Assembly (NCBI RefSeq): GCF_016863555.1
Contig: NZ_BOPC01000012.1
Span: 1-64,000, forward strand
Direction: 5' to 3'
DNA length: 64,000 bases
From: Micromonospora qiuiae
GTDB lineage: Bacteria; Actinomycetota; Actinomycetes; Mycobacteriales; Micromonosporaceae
Shown here: positions 8,472 to 15,977 of the stretch, in pieces
Layout of the letters: every line of letters begins with the position of its first letter
Position numbering within the stretch: the first letter of the stretch is position 1
Notes under the pieces: generated by a model
Databases searched by the model: none
What the model saw: the letters and a program-made list of their open reading frames with translations, nothing else
Told to the model about the DNA's origin: nothing
Position numbers and translations under genes: made by a program

Positions 8472-8504
8472 GACGCATACCACATTCGGCCGAAGATCAA
8501 CACG

Positions 8505-8532
8505 TTGTCCACAACCCGGTTGGCCGTCCACA
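8505..8532. promoter_or_regulatory. Pair of DnaA-box-like sequences
   Basis: TTGTCCACA at 8505-8513 equals the actinobacterial (Streptomyces) DnaA-box consensus; CCGTCCACA at 8524-8532 differs in the first two bases. Same orientation, 19-base offset. A similar pair lies at 60231-60257. No other origin feature is near, so these would be accessory DnaA sites at most. Confidence 0.4.
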
Positions 8533-8585
8533 GGATCGCCGGCCGGGCCGGACACCGACGGGCCGCGCCACCGATGCTGCGCCTC

Positions 8586-9536
8586 ATGCGTACCCACCCA
8601 CCCGAATTCTCCGACCTGGCCGAGCGGCAACAGCAGATCGTCACCCGGGTCCAGCTGCTGGCCGCCGGTTTCGACGACATGTACCTCTACCGGCAGGCCC
8701 GGCGCGGTTTGTGGCAACGGGTCCTCCCCGCGACGTACGCCCTGGTCACCGGGGTTTTGACGGACGAACAGCGACGGATCTCGGCCGCTCTGTACGCCGG
8801 CGGCGAGGCGCAGCTCACCGGCTTGGCCGCCCTCAGCTGGTACGGCTTCCGGCAGAGCCCGAGCACCGATGCCGTACACCTGATCGTGCCGCATCACGCA
8901 CGCCGCAAGTCGGCGGGATACGCGGTGATCTCGCGGGCCCTGTCCCTGGACGACCGGGCCCGCGTCACGGCGCTCTACCCGGTCTGCTCGCCGGCCCGCG
9001 CGGTGGTCGACGCGGCGCGGGACCTGCGCCAGCTACGTCCGGTGCGGGCCGTCGTGGCCGAGGCCATCCAGCGGGGGTACGCCGACCTCGCGACCCTGGA
9101 CGAGGAGATCCGTCGGGCCCGGCGCAGCCGGACGGCGCTGGTCAGGAAGGCGTTCTCCGAGGTGATGCAGGGCACCCGCTCGGCACCCGAGGCTGAGCTG
9201 CGGGAGTGTCTCGCGGAGAGCCCGGTGCTGCCGGAGATCCACTGGAATCCTCGGCTGCTCGATGCGGGCGGCCGGTCCCTGCCGACGCCCGACGGCTATC
9301 TCCCCGATGCGGCGGTGGCGTTGGAGGTCGACTCGCAGGAATACCACTACCGTCCGGCGGACTGGACACGCACGCTCGACCGGCACAACGAGCTCAGCCG
9401 GCACGGCATCCTGGTCCTGCACTTCACGCCGGCGCAGATCCGCCGCGAGCCGCGTCGGGTGCGGCGGATGGTGACGGACGCGTACGAGTCCCGGCGTGGT
9501 CTCGGTGCCGCCATCGGGGTACGGGTCATGCCCTGA
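8586..9536 (+). CDS. AbiEi-like N-domain fused to a nuclease-like C-domain, unknown function
   Basis: 316 residues from ATG 8586. The first 90 residues look like the winged-helix antitoxin domain of AbiEi (type IV toxin-antitoxin) proteins: DMYLYRQARRGLWQRVLPATY. The C-terminal third (VALEVDSQEYHY...HGILVLHFTPAQI) resembles the DUF559/Vsr-type PD-(D/E)xK fold, with E-V-D as possible catalytic acids. Proteins of this layout are common and mostly single-copy-like in actinobacteria without an AbiEii toxin beside them, and none is seen here. An in-frame ATG at 8574 is possible; a TTG at 8505 falls inside a DnaA-box-like motif and is rejected. Function not known. Confidence 0.7.
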   Translation: MRTHPPEFSDLAERQQQIVTRVQLLAAGFDDMYLYRQARRGLWQRVLPATYALVTGVLTDEQRRISAALYAGGEAQLTGLAALSWYGFRQSPSTDAVHLIVPHHARRKSAGYAVISRALSLDDRARVTALYPVCSPARAVVDAARDLRQLRPVRAVVAEAIQRGYADLATLDEEIRRARRSRTALVRKAFSEVMQGTRSAPEAELRECLAESPVLPEIHWNPRLLDAGGRSLPTPDGYLPDAAVALEVDSQEYHYRPADWTRTLDRHNELSRHGILVLHFTPAQIRREPRRVRRMVTDAYESRRGLGAAIGVRVMP

Positions 9537-9538
9537 GT

Positions 9539-9604
9539 GTTAAGAAGGGGCCCCTCCTCTACGCCAGGCGTTAAGAAGGGGCCCTTCCTTGCACTTCCTT
9601 ACAC
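9539..9604. repeat. GGGCCC double-palindrome repeat, copy 2
   Basis: Modules GTTAAGAAGGGGCCCCTCC and GTTAAGAAGGGGCCCTTCC separated by the small palindrome ACGCCAGGCGT, then a third CTTCCTTACAC end. It fills the whole gap between the convergent stops at 9536 and 9606 and could terminate both genes. Confidence 0.85.
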
Positions 9605-9605
9605 G

Positions 9606-10985
9606 TCAGCAGCCGGGGAGGTGGTCGATGAGGTAGCGCTCGACCTGGTCCAGGGCGATGCGCTCCTGGGCCATGGTGTCCCGGTTACGGATGGTGACGG
9701 CGTTGTCGTCCAGGGTCTCGAAGTCGACCGTGACGCAGAACGGGGTGCCGATCTCATCCTGCCGGCGGTAGCGGCGGCCGATCGCCTGCGAGTCGTCGAA
9801 CTCGACCACCCAGCGCTTGCGCAGCTGCGCGGCGAGATCCTTCGCCTTGGGCGAGAGCGCCTCGTTGCGCGACAGCGGCAGCACGGCCACCTTGACCGGG
9901 GCCAGTCGCGGGTCGAAGCGCATCACGGTCCGCTTGTCCACGCCACCCTTGGTGTTCGGCGCCTCGTCCTCGTCGTACGCCTCGAGCAGGAACGCCAGCA
10001 CCGCGCGGGTCAGGCCGGCGGCCGGCTCGATCACGTACGGCACCCAGCGCTCGCCCTTGGTCTGGTCGAAGTACGACAGGTCGACGCCGGAGTGCTTGCT
10101 GTGCGTGGACAGGTCGAAGTCGGTGCGGTTGGCGACACCCTCCAGCTCGGCGAACTCGCTGCCGCCGAACCGGAAGCGGTACTCGATGTCGACGGTGCGC
10201 TTGGCGTAGTGGGAGAGCTTCTCCTTGGGGTGCTCGTAGAAGCGCAGGTTGTTCTCGGCCAGGCCAAGGTCGACGTACCAGTTCCAGCGCTCGGCGAGCC
10301 AGTACTCGTGCCACTGCTCGTCGGTGCCCGGCTCGACGAAGAACTCCATCTCCATCTGCTCGAACTCGCGGGTGCGGAAGATGAAGTTACCCGGGGTGAT
10401 CTCGTTGCGGAACGACTTGCCGGTCTGCGCGATGCCGAACGGCGGCTTCTTGCGGGCCACCGTCTCGACGTTCTTGTAGTTGACGAAGATGCCCTGGGCG
10501 GTCTCCGGGCGCAGGTAGTGCAGGCCCTCGTCGCTCTCCACCGGGCCGAGGTAGGTCTTCATCAGGCCGTTGAACATCTTCGGCTCGGTGAAGGTGCCCT
10601 TGTTGCCGCAGTTGGGGCAGTTCAGCTCAGTCAGCGAGGACGGCAGCTTGCCGTGCTTGGCCTCGTACGCCTCCTCCAGGTGGTCGGCACGGAACCGCTT
10701 GTGGCAGGACTGGCACTCGGTCAGCGGGTCGACGAAGGCTTCCAGGTGGCCGGAGGCGGCCCAGACGTCCCGGGCCAGGATCACCGCGGAGTCCAGGCCC
10801 ACCACGTCGTCGCGCTGCTGGACCATGGTCTTCCACCACTGGCGGCGGACGTTCTCCTTGAGTTCCACGCCGAGTGGACCGTAGTCCCACGCCGACCGGG
10901 TGCCTCCGTAGATCTCGCTGGAGGGAAAAACGAAGCCCCGGCGCTTGGCGAGGCTGACAACGGCGTCGATTCGGTCGGCTGGCAT
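9606..10985 (-). CDS. glyS: Glycyl-tRNA synthetase (class II, homodimer type)
   Basis: 459 residues, the normal length of the alpha2 enzyme. Charges tRNA-Gly. Visible family motifs: [20 protein letters not shown] at the N-terminus (long conserved glycine-pocket region), class II motif 2 [12 protein letters not shown], and motif 3 near [10 protein letters not shown], followed by an anticodon-binding domain. Four Cys (CQSC...CPNC, residues about 80-125) suggest a zinc knuckle as in other actinobacterial enzymes. ATG 10985 is preceded by GGAGGAAC. The leader carries a hairpin (11046-11071). Confidence 0.95.
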   Translation of the reverse strand: MPADRIDAVVSLAKRRGFVFPSSEIYGGTRSAWDYGPLGVELKENVRRQWWKTMVQQRDDVVGLDSAVILARDVWAASGHLEAFVDPLTECQSCHKRFRADHLEEAYEAKHGKLPSSLTELNCPNCGNKGTFTEPKMFNGLMKTYLGPVESDEGLHYLRPETAQGIFVNYKNVETVARKKPPFGIAQTGKSFRNEITPGNFIFRTREFEQMEMEFFVEPGTDEQWHEYWLAERWNWYVDLGLAENNLRFYEHPKEKLSHYAKRTVDIEYRFRFGGSEFAELEGVANRTDFDLSTHSKHSGVDLSYFDQTKGERWVPYVIEPAAGLTRAVLAFLLEAYDEDEAPNTKGGVDKRTVMRFDPRLAPVKVAVLPLSRNEALSPKAKDLAAQLRKRWVVEFDDSQAIGRRYRRQDEIGTPFCVTVDFETLDDNAVTIRNRDTMAQERIALDQVERYLIDHLPGC

Positions 10986-11045
10986 TGTTCCTCCTACGCC
11001 GACTGGCGGTCGGCGGGGACGTGATGGGATGGCTGGCACGGTACC

Positions 11046-11071
11046 GGGACCACGGTACGACCCGTGGGTCC
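11046..11071 (-). promoter_or_regulatory. Hairpin in the glyS leader
   Basis: CGGGACC-ACGG and its partner CCCGTGGGTCCCG can pair with one bulged base around a TACGA loop, about 60 bases before the glyS start. It could be a terminator of the upstream gene (stop at 11099) or an attenuator. It has no U-run, so neither reading is firm. Confidence 0.4.
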
Positions 11072-11098
11072 CGAACCCAGCACATTACCTGCGGCCGG

Positions 11099-11635
11099 TC
11101 AGTTGACTCCGCAGACCTCCATGCCGCCGGTCTGCTGGTCCTGCTGGAGCACCACCTGCTGACGCTCCTGGCCGCCACCGGCGTAGGTCACGTCCACCGG
11201 CACGGTGAGCGTGTTGGCGTCCACCTGGCCGATCTTGTAGGAGGAGATCTGCGGCTCGACGGCGGCCCGGCGTTCGAACTCCTGCCGGGACTCGCGGCGC
11301 TTGGCGTCCTCACACAGTTGGTCGTACGCCCGCCCGAACTGGCCTTCGGACAGGGCGCGGTAGTAGTCGTCGGAGACCGTGCGGCCCTGCTCCTCGATCG
11401 CCTGCACCCCGCTGACCAGCAGGCCGACCACTGCCGTGCCGCCACCACCGCAGCAGATCAACAGGGCCAGCGCACCGGCGCCGAGACCGAGCCAGAGCCG
11501 GGACCGACCGCCCTCCGTCGGCGGCGCCGCGAACGGCGGGGCGACCCCGGGGCCGGGCGGCGGCGTCGGAACGCTCGACTCGGAGCCACCCGGGGCGGGA
11601 TGTGGCGATGGGGCTGCCGGTCCGGGAGCGGTCAT
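11099..11635 (-). CDS. Membrane-anchored protein of unknown function, DUF4878-like
   Basis: 178 residues. Pro-rich cytoplasmic start (about 45 residues), one transmembrane helix (LWLGLGAGALALLICCGGGG, a Cys pair at its end), then an outside domain of about 110 residues: DDYYRALSEGQFGRAYDQLC...Y...VDVTYAGG. This layout matches small actinobacterial proteins with an NTF2-like/DUF4878 fold. Two Cys in the outer part (QLCEDA and EVCGVN) might form a disulfide. Function unknown. It precedes glyS in the same direction with a 113-base gap. Confidence 0.65.
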   Translation of the reverse strand: MTAPGPAAPSPHPAPGGSESSVPTPPPGPGVAPPFAAPPTEGGRSRLWLGLGAGALALLICCGGGGTAVVGLLVSGVQAIEEQGRTVSDDYYRALSEGQFGRAYDQLCEDAKRRESRQEFERRAAVEPQISSYKIGQVDANTLTVPVDVTYAGGGQERQQVVLQQDQQTGGMEVCGVN

Positions 11636-11660
11636 GGAAGCCAGCGTAGTGCCCGGTGGC

Positions 11661-12002
11661 TCAGCGGTAAGGACCCACAGCCCGATCGCTGGCGACCACC
11701 ACCACGTCCCCACCCGGGGCGGCGGTGGCCAACGCCTCGTACGCGGACGGCTCGTCGATGCTCTCCGCGAGCAGCGGCACCGCCGTGACCTTGACGTCGA
11801 AGCCGCCGAGGGCCCGGCGATAGGTGCCGACCGACTCCCACTCGGTGACCAGGCACCAGTGTCGGGGGTCGTCCAGCGCCCGGACCAGTTGACCGCGCAG
11901 GTAACCGGGCCGGGCGGCGAGCGCCGCGAGGGCCGCGTGGGCCCGATCGGTGAACGCCTCGGCGGCATCTTCGTCGACCACGAACCGGTTGGTCACCAGC
12001 AC
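11661..12002 (-). CDS. Antibiotic biosynthesis monooxygenase (ABM) domain protein
   Basis: 113 residues. Begins LVTNRFVVDEDAAEAFTDR and contains LVTEWESVGTYRRAL, the typical beta-alpha-beta ferredoxin-like pattern of the ABM family (cofactor-free oxygenases, some heme-degrading). The substrate cannot be read. GTG start at 12002 with a strong GAGGAGGAGG upstream. Divergent from the small membrane protein at 12032. Confidence 0.75.
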   Translation of the reverse strand: MLVTNRFVVDEDAAEAFTDRAHAALAALAARPGYLRGQLVRALDDPRHWCLVTEWESVGTYRRALGGFDVKVTAVPLLAESIDEPSAYEALATAAPGGDVVVVASDRAVGPYR

Positions 12003-12031
12003 CGGGTCCTCCTCCTCGTAGAGTCTGTGGA

Positions 12032-12289
12032 ATGCAGCGTACGCAGAGCGGGATCGCCAGCCGGCTGGCCCGGGCCAACCCCACGACGGTGTTCCTGGTC
12101 ACCCTGGTCCTGGCCCTGGTCGCGTTCTTCACCCCGGGCGTCGTCGGCGGGCTGCTGACCCTGCTGCTCGCCGGTGCGGTGGCCGCCGTGCTGATGACGA
12201 CCTGGCGGGTACAGACGCCCCCGACCCGGGCGATCCGGCTGCTGGTGCTGACCCTGCTGGTCACCGCCGGCCTGGTGAAGCTGCTGTGA
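12032..12289 (+). CDS. Small two-to-three-helix membrane protein (DUF6703-like)
   Basis: 85 residues. Polar start MQRTQSGIASRLARANP, then three closely spaced hydrophobic stretches (FLVTLVLALVAFF, GLLTLLLAGAVAAVLM, LLVLTLLVTAGLVKLL) with WRVQTPPTRAIR between the last two. It looks like a family kept in Micromonosporaceae; function unknown. ATG 12032 lies 29 bases from the divergent ABM gene. Confidence 0.7.
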   Translation: MQRTQSGIASRLARANPTTVFLVTLVLALVAFFTPGVVGGLLTLLLAGAVAAVLMTTWRVQTPPTRAIRLLVLTLLVTAGLVKLL

Positions 12290-12303
12290 GAGCCCGGCTC
12301 GCC

Positions 12304-12388
12304 GTGCGAGCCCGGTGGAGCCGTGAAGCTGCGGTGCGAGCCCGGTGAAGCCGCGAAACTGCGGCGCAAGCCTGGTGAAGCTGCGGTG
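12304..12388. repeat. Degenerate 30-bp tandem repeats upstream of znuA
   Basis: About 2.8 units of 30 bases (12304-12333, 12334-12363, 12364-12388) with the core GCCCGGTGAAGCCG; the first two differ at four positions. The segment lies just before the Zur box. It has no convincing coding frame. Confidence 0.7.
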
Positions 12389-12438
12389 ATCGGAGGTCGG
12401 GAGACCCCGATCTCCGCTGACATGCATGCATGCGTTTT

Positions 12439-12453
12439 TGACAATCATTATCG
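12439..12453. promoter_or_regulatory. Zur box upstream of znuA
   Basis: TGACAATCATTATCG is a near-perfect 7-1-7 palindrome of the AAT-n-ATT type bound by actinobacterial Zur. The sequence GACAATCATTATC is rich in A/T against the GC background. It lies 22 bases before the znuA ATG, so a zinc-loaded Zur (encoded at 15392) would block transcription when zinc is plentiful. Family knowledge plus visible sequence. Confidence 0.85.
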
Positions 12454-12474
12454 TCTTCGCGGAGAGTCGGTGTC

Positions 12475-13431
12475 ATGAGATTCCTTCCGACCCCGCGCGC
12501 CCTGGCCGCCGGCGCAGCCGCCCTGCTCGCCCTGGCCGGCGTCACCGCCTGCGCGGCCGACGACGGCTCGGCCGGGAGCGATCCGCAACGGGTCGACGTG
12601 GTCGCCGGTTTCTACCCGTTGCAGTTCCTCGCCGAGCGGATCGGCGGGCACGCCGTGGCGGTGACCAACCTGGCCCGGCCCGGCGCCGACCCGCACGACC
12701 TGGAACTCAACCCAGGCCAGGTCGGGCAGATCAGCGAGGCGGAGCTGGTCGTCGTCCTGCACGGATTCCAGCCCGCGGTGGACGAGGCGGTGCAGCAGAA
12801 CGCCGGTGACCGGGTCTTCGACGTGGCCACCGTCGAACCCCTGTTGGACGCCGCCGCCGGCGGCCACGACCACGACCACGCGGAGGAACACGCCGAGGAG
12901 GAGCCGGCGGGCACCAAGGACCCGCACGTCTGGCTCGACCCGACCCGGCTGGCCACCATCGGCGACAAGCTGGCCGAGCGGCTCGGCGCCATGGACCCGG
13001 AGCGGGCCGGAGAGTACACGCAGCGGGCCGCCGCCCTGCGTACCGAGCTGGAGACGCTCGACACCGAGTTCGCCGAAGGGCTGAAGACCTGCCAGCGCCG
13101 GGAGATCGTGGTCAGCCACACCGCCTTCGGCTACCTGGCGCAGAAGTACCAGCTGAAGCAGATCGGCATCACCGGGCTCTCGCCGGAGAACGAGCCGTCG
13201 CCGCAGCGGCTGGGCGAGGTGATCCGGGAGGCCCGCGAGCACCAGGCCACCACGATCTTCTTCGAGACACTGGTCAGCCCGAAGGTGGCCGAGACCATCG
13301 CCCGGGAGGTGGGTGCCCGGACCGCGGTGCTGGACCCGCTTGAGGGCCTGTCAGCCGACGGCGACGAGGACTACCTTTCGGTGATGCGCACCAACCTGGA
13401 GACCCTGCGAACCGCGTTGGGCTGCTCGTGA
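12475..13431 (+). CDS. znuA: Zinc ABC transporter substrate-binding lipoprotein
   Basis: 318 residues. Signal peptide with lipobox Cys at residue 26 (GVTAC). Cluster A-I metal-binding fold: candidate ligands His74 (PHDLE), His151 (DPHVWLD), His in VVSHTAFGY and an acidic residue near DPLEGL. Between them is a His/Glu-rich loop (residues 131-139, HDHDHAEEH), the mark of zinc- rather than manganese-binding members. GTG 13428 of znuC overlaps its stop. Zur box directly upstream. Captures extracellular Zn2+ for ZnuBC. Confidence 0.93.
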   Translation: MRFLPTPRALAAGAAALLALAGVTACAADDGSAGSDPQRVDVVAGFYPLQFLAERIGGHAVAVTNLARPGADPHDLELNPGQVGQISEAELVVVLHGFQPAVDEAVQQNAGDRVFDVATVEPLLDAAAGGHDHDHAEEHAEEEPAGTKDPHVWLDPTRLATIGDKLAERLGAMDPERAGEYTQRAAALRTELETLDTEFAEGLKTCQRREIVVSHTAFGYLAQKYQLKQIGITGLSPENEPSPQRLGEVIREAREHQATTIFFETLVSPKVAETIAREVGARTAVLDPLEGLSADGDEDYLSVMRTNLETLRTALGCS

Positions 13432-14192
13432 CACCCGAGGTCATCTCCCTCACGCACGGGGTGGTCGGGTACGACGGCCGCCCCGTGCTCCGGGACGTCT
13501 CGCTGACCGTGACCGCCGGCGAGGTGGTCGCGATCCTCGGTGCCAACGGTTCCGGCAAGTCGACCCTGGTCCGCGCCGTGCTCGGGCTGGTGCCGCTCAG
13601 CGCCGGCGCGGTGACCCTCTTCGGCCAGCAGGTGCGCCGGTTCCGGCAGTGGCAACGGGTCGGGTACGTCCCGCAGCGCCTCGGCGCGGGCAGCGGCGTG
13701 CCGGCCACGGTGGCCGAGGTGGTCGCCTCCGGCCGACTCGCCCGGCGAGGCATCCTGCGCCCTCCCGGGCGGGCCGACCGGGAGGCGGTCGCCAGCGCGC
13801 TGCGCGCCGTCGGCCTGGCCGACCGGGCGAAGGACCCGGTGGCCACCCTCTCCGGCGGGCAGCAGCAGCGCACCCTGATCGCCCGTGCCCTGGCCGGCCG
13901 ACCCGAGCTGCTGATCCTCGACGAGCCGACGGCGGGCGTCGACACGGCCAGTCAGGAGGCGTTCGCCGGGGCGCTGCGCGGCTTCGCCGCCGACGGGGGC
14001 ACCGTCCTGCTCGTCGCCCACGAACTCGGTCCGCTCCGGCCCCTGATCAGCCGCGCGGTGGTCGTACACCATGGGGTTGTCGCGCACGACGGCGCGGTGC
14101 CGGATCCGGCCGGCCACCACGCCGCGCCGGACCACGACCACGTGCACCCGCACGGTCCCGAGGAGCCCGCCGGGCTGTGGAGCACAACGTGA
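13428..14192 (+). CDS. znuC: Zinc ABC transporter ATPase
   Basis: 254 residues. Walker A GANGSGKST at 38-46, signature LSGGQQQR near 140, Walker B LLILDEPTAGVD. The C-terminal tail carries a run of His (HHAAPDHDHVHPHG), which is usual in ZnuC and absent from manganese-specific homologues. GTG start overlaps znuA stop by four bases; its own TGA overlaps the GTG of znuB, so the three are translationally coupled. Confidence 0.92.
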   Translation: MTPEVISLTHGVVGYDGRPVLRDVSLTVTAGEVVAILGANGSGKSTLVRAVLGLVPLSAGAVTLFGQQVRRFRQWQRVGYVPQRLGAGSGVPATVAEVVASGRLARRGILRPPGRADREAVASALRAVGLADRAKDPVATLSGGQQQRTLIARALAGRPELLILDEPTAGVDTASQEAFAGALRGFAADGGTVLLVAHELGPLRPLISRAVVVHHGVVAHDGAVPDPAGHHAAPDHDHVHPHGPEEPAGLWSTT

Positions 14193-15058
14193 GTCTCTTC
14201 CAGTACGAGTTCATGCTGCGCGCCCTGATCGGCGCGCTGATCATCGGCCTGGCCGCGCCGGCGCTCGGCATCTACCTGGTGCAGCGGCGGCTGGCCCTGA
14301 TCGGGGACGGCATCGGGCACGTCGCGCTGACCGGTGTCGGCGCCGGCCTGCTCTTCCAGACCTCGCCCGTGATCATGGCAGTGATCGCGGCCACCATCGG
14401 GGCGATCGCCATCGAGCTGATCCGCGAACGCGGGCGCACCTCCGGTGACCTGGCGCTCGCCCTGCTCTTCTACGGCGGCATCGCCGGCGGCGTGGTCCTG
14501 GTCGGGCTCTCCGACAGCACCAGCGCCAACCTCAACGCGTACCTGTTCGGGGCGCTGACCACGACCTCCCGCAGCGACCTGGTCACCATCGCGGTACTCG
14601 GCGCGGCCGTGCTGATCGCGATGATCGCGCTGCGACCCGCGCTTTTCGCGGTCTGTCACGACGAGGAGTACGCCCGGGTCTCCGGCCTGCCGGTGCGTGG
14701 GCTCAACCTGCTGCTCGCGATCACCACCGCGGTCACGGTGACGATCGCGATGCGGGCGGTCGGCGTCCTGCTGATCAGCGCGTTGATGGTCGTCCCGGTG
14801 GCCACCGCCCAGCAGGTGACCCGGGGTTTCCGCGCCACCATGGCGGCGGCGATGGTGCTCGGCCTGTTCGCCGCCGGAGCCGGGGTCTGGCTGGCGGCGG
14901 TCGCCGACACCGCGCCCGGCGCCTCGGTGGTGGTGCTCGCGATCGCCTCGTTCATCGTGGTCACCCTGCTCGCGGCCGGCTGGCGCCGGATCCGCCGGGC
15001 GCGTCCGGAGCCGGAACCCGCTCCCGAGCCGCACGAGGTGCTGCTCGGCGGATCCTGA
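14189..15058 (+). CDS. znuB: Zinc ABC transporter permease
   Basis: 289 residues, ABC-3 family with about 8 membrane helices. Begins SLFQYEFMLRALIGALIIGL, contains GIYLVQRRLALIGDGIGHVAL, a conserved cytoplasmic region that contacts the ATPase. GTG 14189 overlaps the znuC stop and has GTGGAG 7 bases upstream; the frame stays open far upstream but without protein character. Ends in an acidic-Pro tail (EPEPAPEPHE). Confidence 0.92.
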   Translation: MSLFQYEFMLRALIGALIIGLAAPALGIYLVQRRLALIGDGIGHVALTGVGAGLLFQTSPVIMAVIAATIGAIAIELIRERGRTSGDLALALLFYGGIAGGVVLVGLSDSTSANLNAYLFGALTTTSRSDLVTIAVLGAAVLIAMIALRPALFAVCHDEEYARVSGLPVRGLNLLLAITTAVTVTIAMRAVGVLLISALMVVPVATAQQVTRGFRATMAAAMVLGLFAAGAGVWLAAVADTAPGASVVVLAIASFIVVTLLAAGWRRIRRARPEPEPAPEPHEVLLGGS

Positions 15059-15064
15059 TCACGC

Positions 15065-15079
15065 ACACCGCTTCGGTGT
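15065..15079. promoter_or_regulatory. Small inverted repeat before the smtB-zur pair
   Basis: ACACCG-CTT-CGGTGT lies 16 bases before the GTG of the ArsR gene and 6 bases after the znuB stop. It may be an RNA hairpin or an operator for the metal-sensing repressor. Too short to decide. Confidence 0.35.
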
Positions 15080-15095
15080 TGGTTACCGTTGCAGG

Positions 15096-15395
15096 GTGAC
15101 CAGCGGATCCGGCTACGACGCGTACGAGGGCGCCAGCGAACTCCTGCGGGCCCTCTCGGCACCGATTCGGCTGGCCATCGTCAGTGAACTGGCCGGCGGT
15201 GAGCGCTGCGTGCACGAGTTGGTGGATACCCTCGGCGTAGCGCAACCGCTGGTTTCGCAACATCTGCGGGTGCTTCGCGGCGCCGGGGTGGTGCGCGGTT
15301 CCCGGCGCGGCCGGGAGATCGCGTACACCCTGGTCGACGAGCACGTCGCGCACATCGTGGCGGACGCTGTCAGCCACGCCGGGGAGGGATCATGA
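15096..15395 (+). CDS. smtB: ArsR/SmtB family zinc-sensing repressor
   Basis: 99 residues, winged helix with recognition region AQPLVSQHLRVLRGAGVV. The C-terminal helix carries Asp81, His83, His94 and Glu97: exactly the spacing D-x-H-(10)-H-x-x-(E/H) of the alpha-5 zinc site known from SmtB and CzrA. Zinc binding there releases DNA. No alpha-3 Cys pair for larger metals is seen (single Cys38). In Mycobacterium tuberculosis the smtB-like Rv2358 is co-transcribed with zur (Rv2359); the same pair order is found here, placed directly after znuABC. Start GTG 15096; overlaps zur by four bases. Confidence 0.88.
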   Translation: MTSGSGYDAYEGASELLRALSAPIRLAIVSELAGGERCVHELVDTLGVAQPLVSQHLRVLRGAGVVRGSRRGREIAYTLVDEHVAHIVADAVSHAGEGS

Positions 15396-15775
15396 TCGTC
15401 CGTAACACCCGTCAGCGTTCGGCGGTGAGCGCCCTGCTGGCCGAGGTGGAGGGCTTTCACAGCGCCCAGGACCTGCACGCGATGCTGCGCAATCGCGGCG
15501 AGCGGATCGGGCTGACCACGGTCTACCGGACGCTGCAGGGCCTGGCCGACGCCGGCGAGATCGACGTGATGCGCCCGCCGGGCGGCGAGCACCTCTACCG
15601 CCGTTGCAGCGAGGGGCACCACCACCACCTGGTCTGCCGGGCCTGTGGCCGGACGGTGGAGGTCGCCGGCCCCGCGGTGGAGACCTGGGCCGACCGAGTG
15701 GCCGCCCAGCACGGCTTCACCGACGTCAGCCACACCCTGGAAATATTCGGCACCTGCCCCACCTGCGCCCCCTAA
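15392..15775 (+). CDS. zur: Zinc uptake regulator, Fur family
   Basis: 127 residues. N-terminal winged helix with TTVYRTLQGL, followed by HLYRRCSEGHHHHLVCRACG. Structural zinc site Cys82, Cys85, Cys122, Cys125 (two CxxC motifs). His76-79 and the SHTLEIFG region (residues 113-120) supply the regulatory site. The order and ligand set fit Zur rather than FurA or PerR, and the znu operon next to it agrees. Would bind the box at 12439-12453 when zinc-loaded. Start ATG 15392 overlaps the smtB stop. Confidence 0.92.
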   Translation: MIVRNTRQRSAVSALLAEVEGFHSAQDLHAMLRNRGERIGLTTVYRTLQGLADAGEIDVMRPPGGEHLYRRCSEGHHHHLVCRACGRTVEVAGPAVETWADRVAAQHGFTDVSHTLEIFGTCPTCAP

Positions 15776-15819
15776 ACCCCACCCCACCCCACCCCTTCCC
15801 TCCCCCCACCCCTTCCCCG
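15776..15819. repeat. C-rich tract with CCCCA repeats
   Basis: Directly after the zur stop the strand is almost pure C with single A or T, including CACCCCACCCCACCCC. The opposite strand would hold runs of GGGG and could fold as a G-quadruplex. It may slow transcription out of the zinc operon. Rest of the gap to 15977 holds only the palindrome at 15865. Confidence 0.6.
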
Positions 15820-15864
15820 GCGATCTTGCAGTTTTCGTCGGTACGAACGCGGTGGAAGAGGGCA

Positions 15865-15879
15865 TATCGGCGACCGATA
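15865..15879. promoter_or_regulatory. Perfect 6-3-6 palindrome TATCGG-CGA-CCGATA
   Basis: Perfect inverted repeat 99 bases before the GTG at 15978. Looks like a repressor site; no cognate regulator can be named. Confidence 0.4.
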
Positions 15880-15977
15880 GTGCATGATCGACGGGGGTCA
15901 GCGGCGGCAGCGTCTTGCCGGATTCGGTGTCGACGGCGCCAGGGTGCTGGGGGCGTGGCCGTGGCACGCTGTGCGGC

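Noticed and set aside
8505..8585. TTG start at 8505 for the AbiEi-like gene
   Set aside because: Lies in a DnaA-box-like sequence, no ribosome site, and the added residues have no family similarity.
10986..11098. A T-box-like sequence (GGGTCGTACCGTG) in the glyS leader on the minus strand
   Set aside because: It resembles the T-box core at 11 of 13 positions but the gap before glyS is only 113 bases, with no room for a stem I and specifier loop; it reads better as part of a hairpin.
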